Of a stretch of DNA of 12,240 nucleotides, positions 9,085-12,240 are shown in pieces. The translations under genes and the position numbers were made by a program. The stretch lies in contig CALIDR010000008.1 in the NCBI GenBank assembly GCA_938022295.1, forward strand, positions 1 through 12,240. The letters are read 5' to 3'. Each line of letters opens with the position of its first letter. Position 1 is the stretch's first letter. The notes under the pieces were generated by a model, which was not told the origin of the DNA, made no database searches, and saw only the letters and a program-made list of their open reading frames with translations. The stretch is from an uncultured Burkholderiaceae bacterium (GTDB taxonomy: Bacteria; Pseudomonadota; Gammaproteobacteria; Burkholderiales; Burkholderiaceae_C).

Positions 9085-9115
9085 TCCATACTCGATATTT
9101 CGATTCTGATATGGA
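9085..9115. promoter_or_regulatory. Candidate LysR operator: TCCATA-N19-TATGGA
   Basis: TCCATA (9085-9090) and TATGGA (9110-9115) form an exact 6-bp inverted repeat across 31 bases. Between them are a direct repeat TCGAT (9092-9096, 9100-9104) and two ATAT blocks (9095-9098, 9109-9112). Size and dyad symmetry fit a LysR-type site, though no clean T-N11-A core stands out. The left arm overlaps the LysR gene's GGAG ribosome binding site (9084-9087). Confidence 0.45.
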
Positions 9116-9126
9116 CAAACGGCGCC

Positions 9127-9152
9127 GGGCGGGTACCTTTGCACCCACGCCC
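9127..9152 (+). promoter_or_regulatory. Leader hairpin upstream of xdhA
   Basis: GGGC+GGGT (9127-9134) can pair with ACCC (9143-9146) and GCCC (9149-9152), leaving an 8-base loop (9135-9142) and a 2-base bulge. It ends 18 bases before the xdhA ATG. No T-run follows, so it is not a terminator. It may be a translational control structure or chance GC pairing. Confidence 0.35.
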
Positions 9153-9170
9153 ACCGCCCTCGCCCCAGGC

Positions 9171-10724
<1,554 letters not shown>

Positions 10725-10725
10725 C

Positions 10726-10729
10726 GGAG
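10726..10729 (+). promoter_or_regulatory. Ribosome binding site of xdhB
   Basis: GGAG sits immediately after the xdhA stop codon and 8 bases before ATG 10738, supporting that start and close coupling of the two subunits. Confidence 0.65.
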
Positions 10730-10737
10730 ACAAGAAG

Positions 10738-12240
10738 ATGAACAAACCCGTCGAAACCTTCCTCGATGCGCCGCTCGCCGAGCCCTTCGTCGACCACGCG
10801 GTGCACGCTGCGCGCCGCCTCGACGCCGCGGCCGAGGCCAAGCGCCACGACGCCGGCGCACGCGTGGGCGTGAGCCGGCCGCACGAGTCGGCGCACCTGC
10901 ACGTGGCCGGGGCAGCGACGTACATCGACGACATCGCCGAGACCGCCGGCACGCTCCACGCGGCGCTCGGCCTGTCGCCGGTGGCGCACGGGCGACTGAA
11001 GGCGGTCGACGTCGAACGGCTGCGCACGATGCCCGGCGTCGTCGCCGTGCTGACGGCCGCCGACATCCCGGGCCGCAACGACTGCGGCCCGATCGTGCAC
11101 GACGACCCGATCCTCGCCGACCGCGAGCTGGTCTACCTCGGCCAGCCCGTGTTCGCCGTGATCGCGACCGACCGCGAGCTGGCGCGCCGCGCCGCCGCGC
11201 GGGCGAAGGACGTGATCGCGGTCGAGCCGCTGCCGGCGGTGCTCACGGCGCGCGAGGCGCACGCCGCGAAGCAGTACGTCGTGCCGCCGATGCACCTGGC
11301 GCGCGGCGATGCGCACGCGGCGCTCGCCGCCGCGCCGCACCGGATGCAGGGCTCGTTCAGCCTCGGCGGGCAGGAGCAGTTCTACCTCGAAGGCCAGATC
11401 AGCTACGCGATCCCGCAGGAGGACCGCACGCTGCTCGTGCACTGCTCGACGCAGCACCCGAGCGAGATGCAGCACGTCGTCGCGCACGCGCTGGGCTGGC
11501 ACGCGCACCAGGTGCAGGTGCAGTGCCGGCGCATGGGCGGCGGCTTCGGCGGCAAGGAGTCGCAGTCGGCCCTGTTCGCCTGTGTGGCCGCGGTGGCGGC
11601 GGTGAAGCTGCAGCGCCCGGTCAAGCTGCGCCTGGACCGCGACGACGACTTCCTGATCACCGGCCGCCGGCACGGTTTCGAGTTCGACTGGGACGTCGGC
11701 TTCGACGACGACGGCCGCATCGTCGGCGCCGAAGTCACGATGATCGCCAACGCCGGCTGCAGTGCCGACCTGTCGCCACCGGTGATGACGCGCGCGCTGT
11801 GCCACTTCGACAACGCGTACTGGCTGCCGAACGTCGACCTGCACGGCTTCTGCGCGAAGACGAACACGCAGAGCAACACCGCGTTCCGCGGCTTCGGCGG
11901 GCCGCAGGGGGCGCTGGCGATCGAGATGATCCTCGACGGCGTCGCGCGCCGGCTCGGCAAGGACCCGCTCGACGTGCGGCGCGCCAACTTCTACGGCGTC
12001 GGCGAGCGCAACGTCACGCCGTACGACCAGGTCGTCGAGGACAACGTGATCCACGACCTCGTCGCGCGGCTGGCCGCGCAGTGCGACTACGCCGGCCGCC
12101 GCGCCGAGATCGCCGCCTTCAACGCGGCGAGCCCGGTGCTCAAGCGCGGCCTCGCGCTGACCCCGGTCAAGTTCGGCATCTCGTTCAACGTCGCGCACTA
12201 CAACCAGGCCGGCGCGCTGGTGCACGTCTACACCGACGGC
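10738..12240 (+). CDS. xdhB: Xanthine dehydrogenase large (molybdopterin) subunit, cut by window edge
   Basis: The frame stays open for 501 codons to the window edge; the full family protein is about 770-800 residues, so the C-terminal third is missing, including the region of the catalytic glutamate (Glu1261 in bovine numbering). This subunit holds the Mo-pterin and oxidises hypoxanthine and xanthine. Seen: GGQEQFYLEGQ (210-220), whose Gln212 matches the cofactor-contacting Gln; RMGGGFGGKES (265-275), whose Glu274 matches bovine Glu802; and NTAFRGFGGPQG (380-391), whose Arg384 matches bovine Arg880. That Glu/Arg pair marks purine-oxidising enzymes rather than aldehyde oxidases. The first 45 or so residues (Ala/His/Arg-rich, 14-42) before the SRPHESAHLHVAG text at 46-58 look longer than usual. 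Residue 214 is Gln where the bovine enzyme has His. Confidence 0.95.
   Translation, partial: MNKPVETFLDAPLAEPFVDHAVHAARRLDAAAEAKRHDAGARVGVSRPHESAHLHVAGAATYIDDIAETAGTLHAALGLSPVAHGRLKAVDVERLRTMPGVVAVLTAADIPGRNDCGPIVHDDPILADRELVYLGQPVFAVIATDRELARRAAARAKDVIAVEPLPAVLTAREAHAAKQYVVPPMHLARGDAHAALAAAPHRMQGSFSLGGQEQFYLEGQISYAIPQEDRTLLVHCSTQHPSEMQHVVAHALGWHAHQVQVQCRRMGGGFGGKESQSALFACVAAVAAVKLQRPVKLRLDRDDDFLITGRRHGFEFDWDVGFDDDGRIVGAEVTMIANAGCSADLSPPVMTRALCHFDNAYWLPNVDLHGFCAKTNTQSNTAFRGFGGPQGALAIEMILDGVARRLGKDPLDVRRANFYGVGERNVTPYDQVVEDNVIHDLVARLAAQCDYAGRRAEIAAFNAASPVLKRGLALTPVKFGISFNVAHYNQAGALVHVYTDG

Larger units (their letters stand above)
9076..9170. promoter_or_regulatory. Divergent control region between the LysR gene and xdhA
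   Basis: This 95-base gap separates the two divergent transcription units, so it must carry both promoters and very likely the LysR binding site. About 38 bases (9082-9119) are AT-rich, roughly one third G+C by my count, in sharp contrast to the rest of the window. I cannot fix a convincing -35/-10 pair for either direction. For the minus strand a TTGTCC (9118-9113) is a possible -35; for the plus strand TGATAT (9107-9112) is a weak -10-like match. Confidence 0.65.

Noticed and set aside
9076..9144. LysR gene extended to an in-frame start at 9144
   Set aside because: The extra 23 residues run through the AT-rich control region and precede a start (9075) that has a well-spaced GGAG and the normal distance to the HTH.

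Overview
The window is about 12.2 kb of very GC-rich DNA with strong GC-ending codon bias. It carries a purine uptake and catabolism locus. The gene set (BMP-type nucleobase ABC transporter, AzgA-type NCS2 permease, guanine deaminase, LysR regulator, two-subunit xanthine dehydrogenase) and the protein wording suggest a betaproteobacterium of the Burkholderiales. That placement is inferred from gene content and style, not from a marker gene.

Layout. Positions 1-565 hold no gene I can support: a repeat-rich stretch with a series of short-loop hairpins (101-314) and, next to the last gene, a convincing intrinsic terminator (525-544). From 566 to 9075 seven genes lie on the minus strand. Read in transcription order they are: a LysR-type regulator (9075-8110), guanine deaminase guaD (8113-6824), an NCS2/AzgA purine permease (6752-5394), a double-domain ABC ATPase (5305-3755), two ABC permeases (3762-2677 and 2680-1760) and a BMP-family lipoprotein (1714-566). 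Four-base or 8-base overlaps (LysR/guaD, ATPase/permease 1, permease 1/permease 2) and short gaps elsewhere suggest one operon ending at the terminator. On the plus strand, divergent from the LysR gene, are xdhA (9171-10724) and xdhB (10738 to the window edge, cut).

How the genes work together. The BMP lipoprotein and its ABC transporter, plus the secondary NCS2 permease, would bring purines into the cell. GuaD deaminates guanine to xanthine. XdhAB oxidises hypoxanthine and xanthine to urate. The LysR protein, encoded between the two transcription units, is the obvious candidate to control both from the 95-bp divergent region, which holds an AT-rich island with a 6-bp inverted repeat. The Moco-sulfuration chaperone xdhC and urate-degradation genes are not seen and could lie beyond the right edge.

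I see no phage, transposon, CRISPR, defence or otherwise undescribed protein system. Points worth a second look are mostly non-coding: the hairpin array at the left end, the divergent operator candidate, a leader hairpin before xdhA, and a hairpin across the guaD stop codon.
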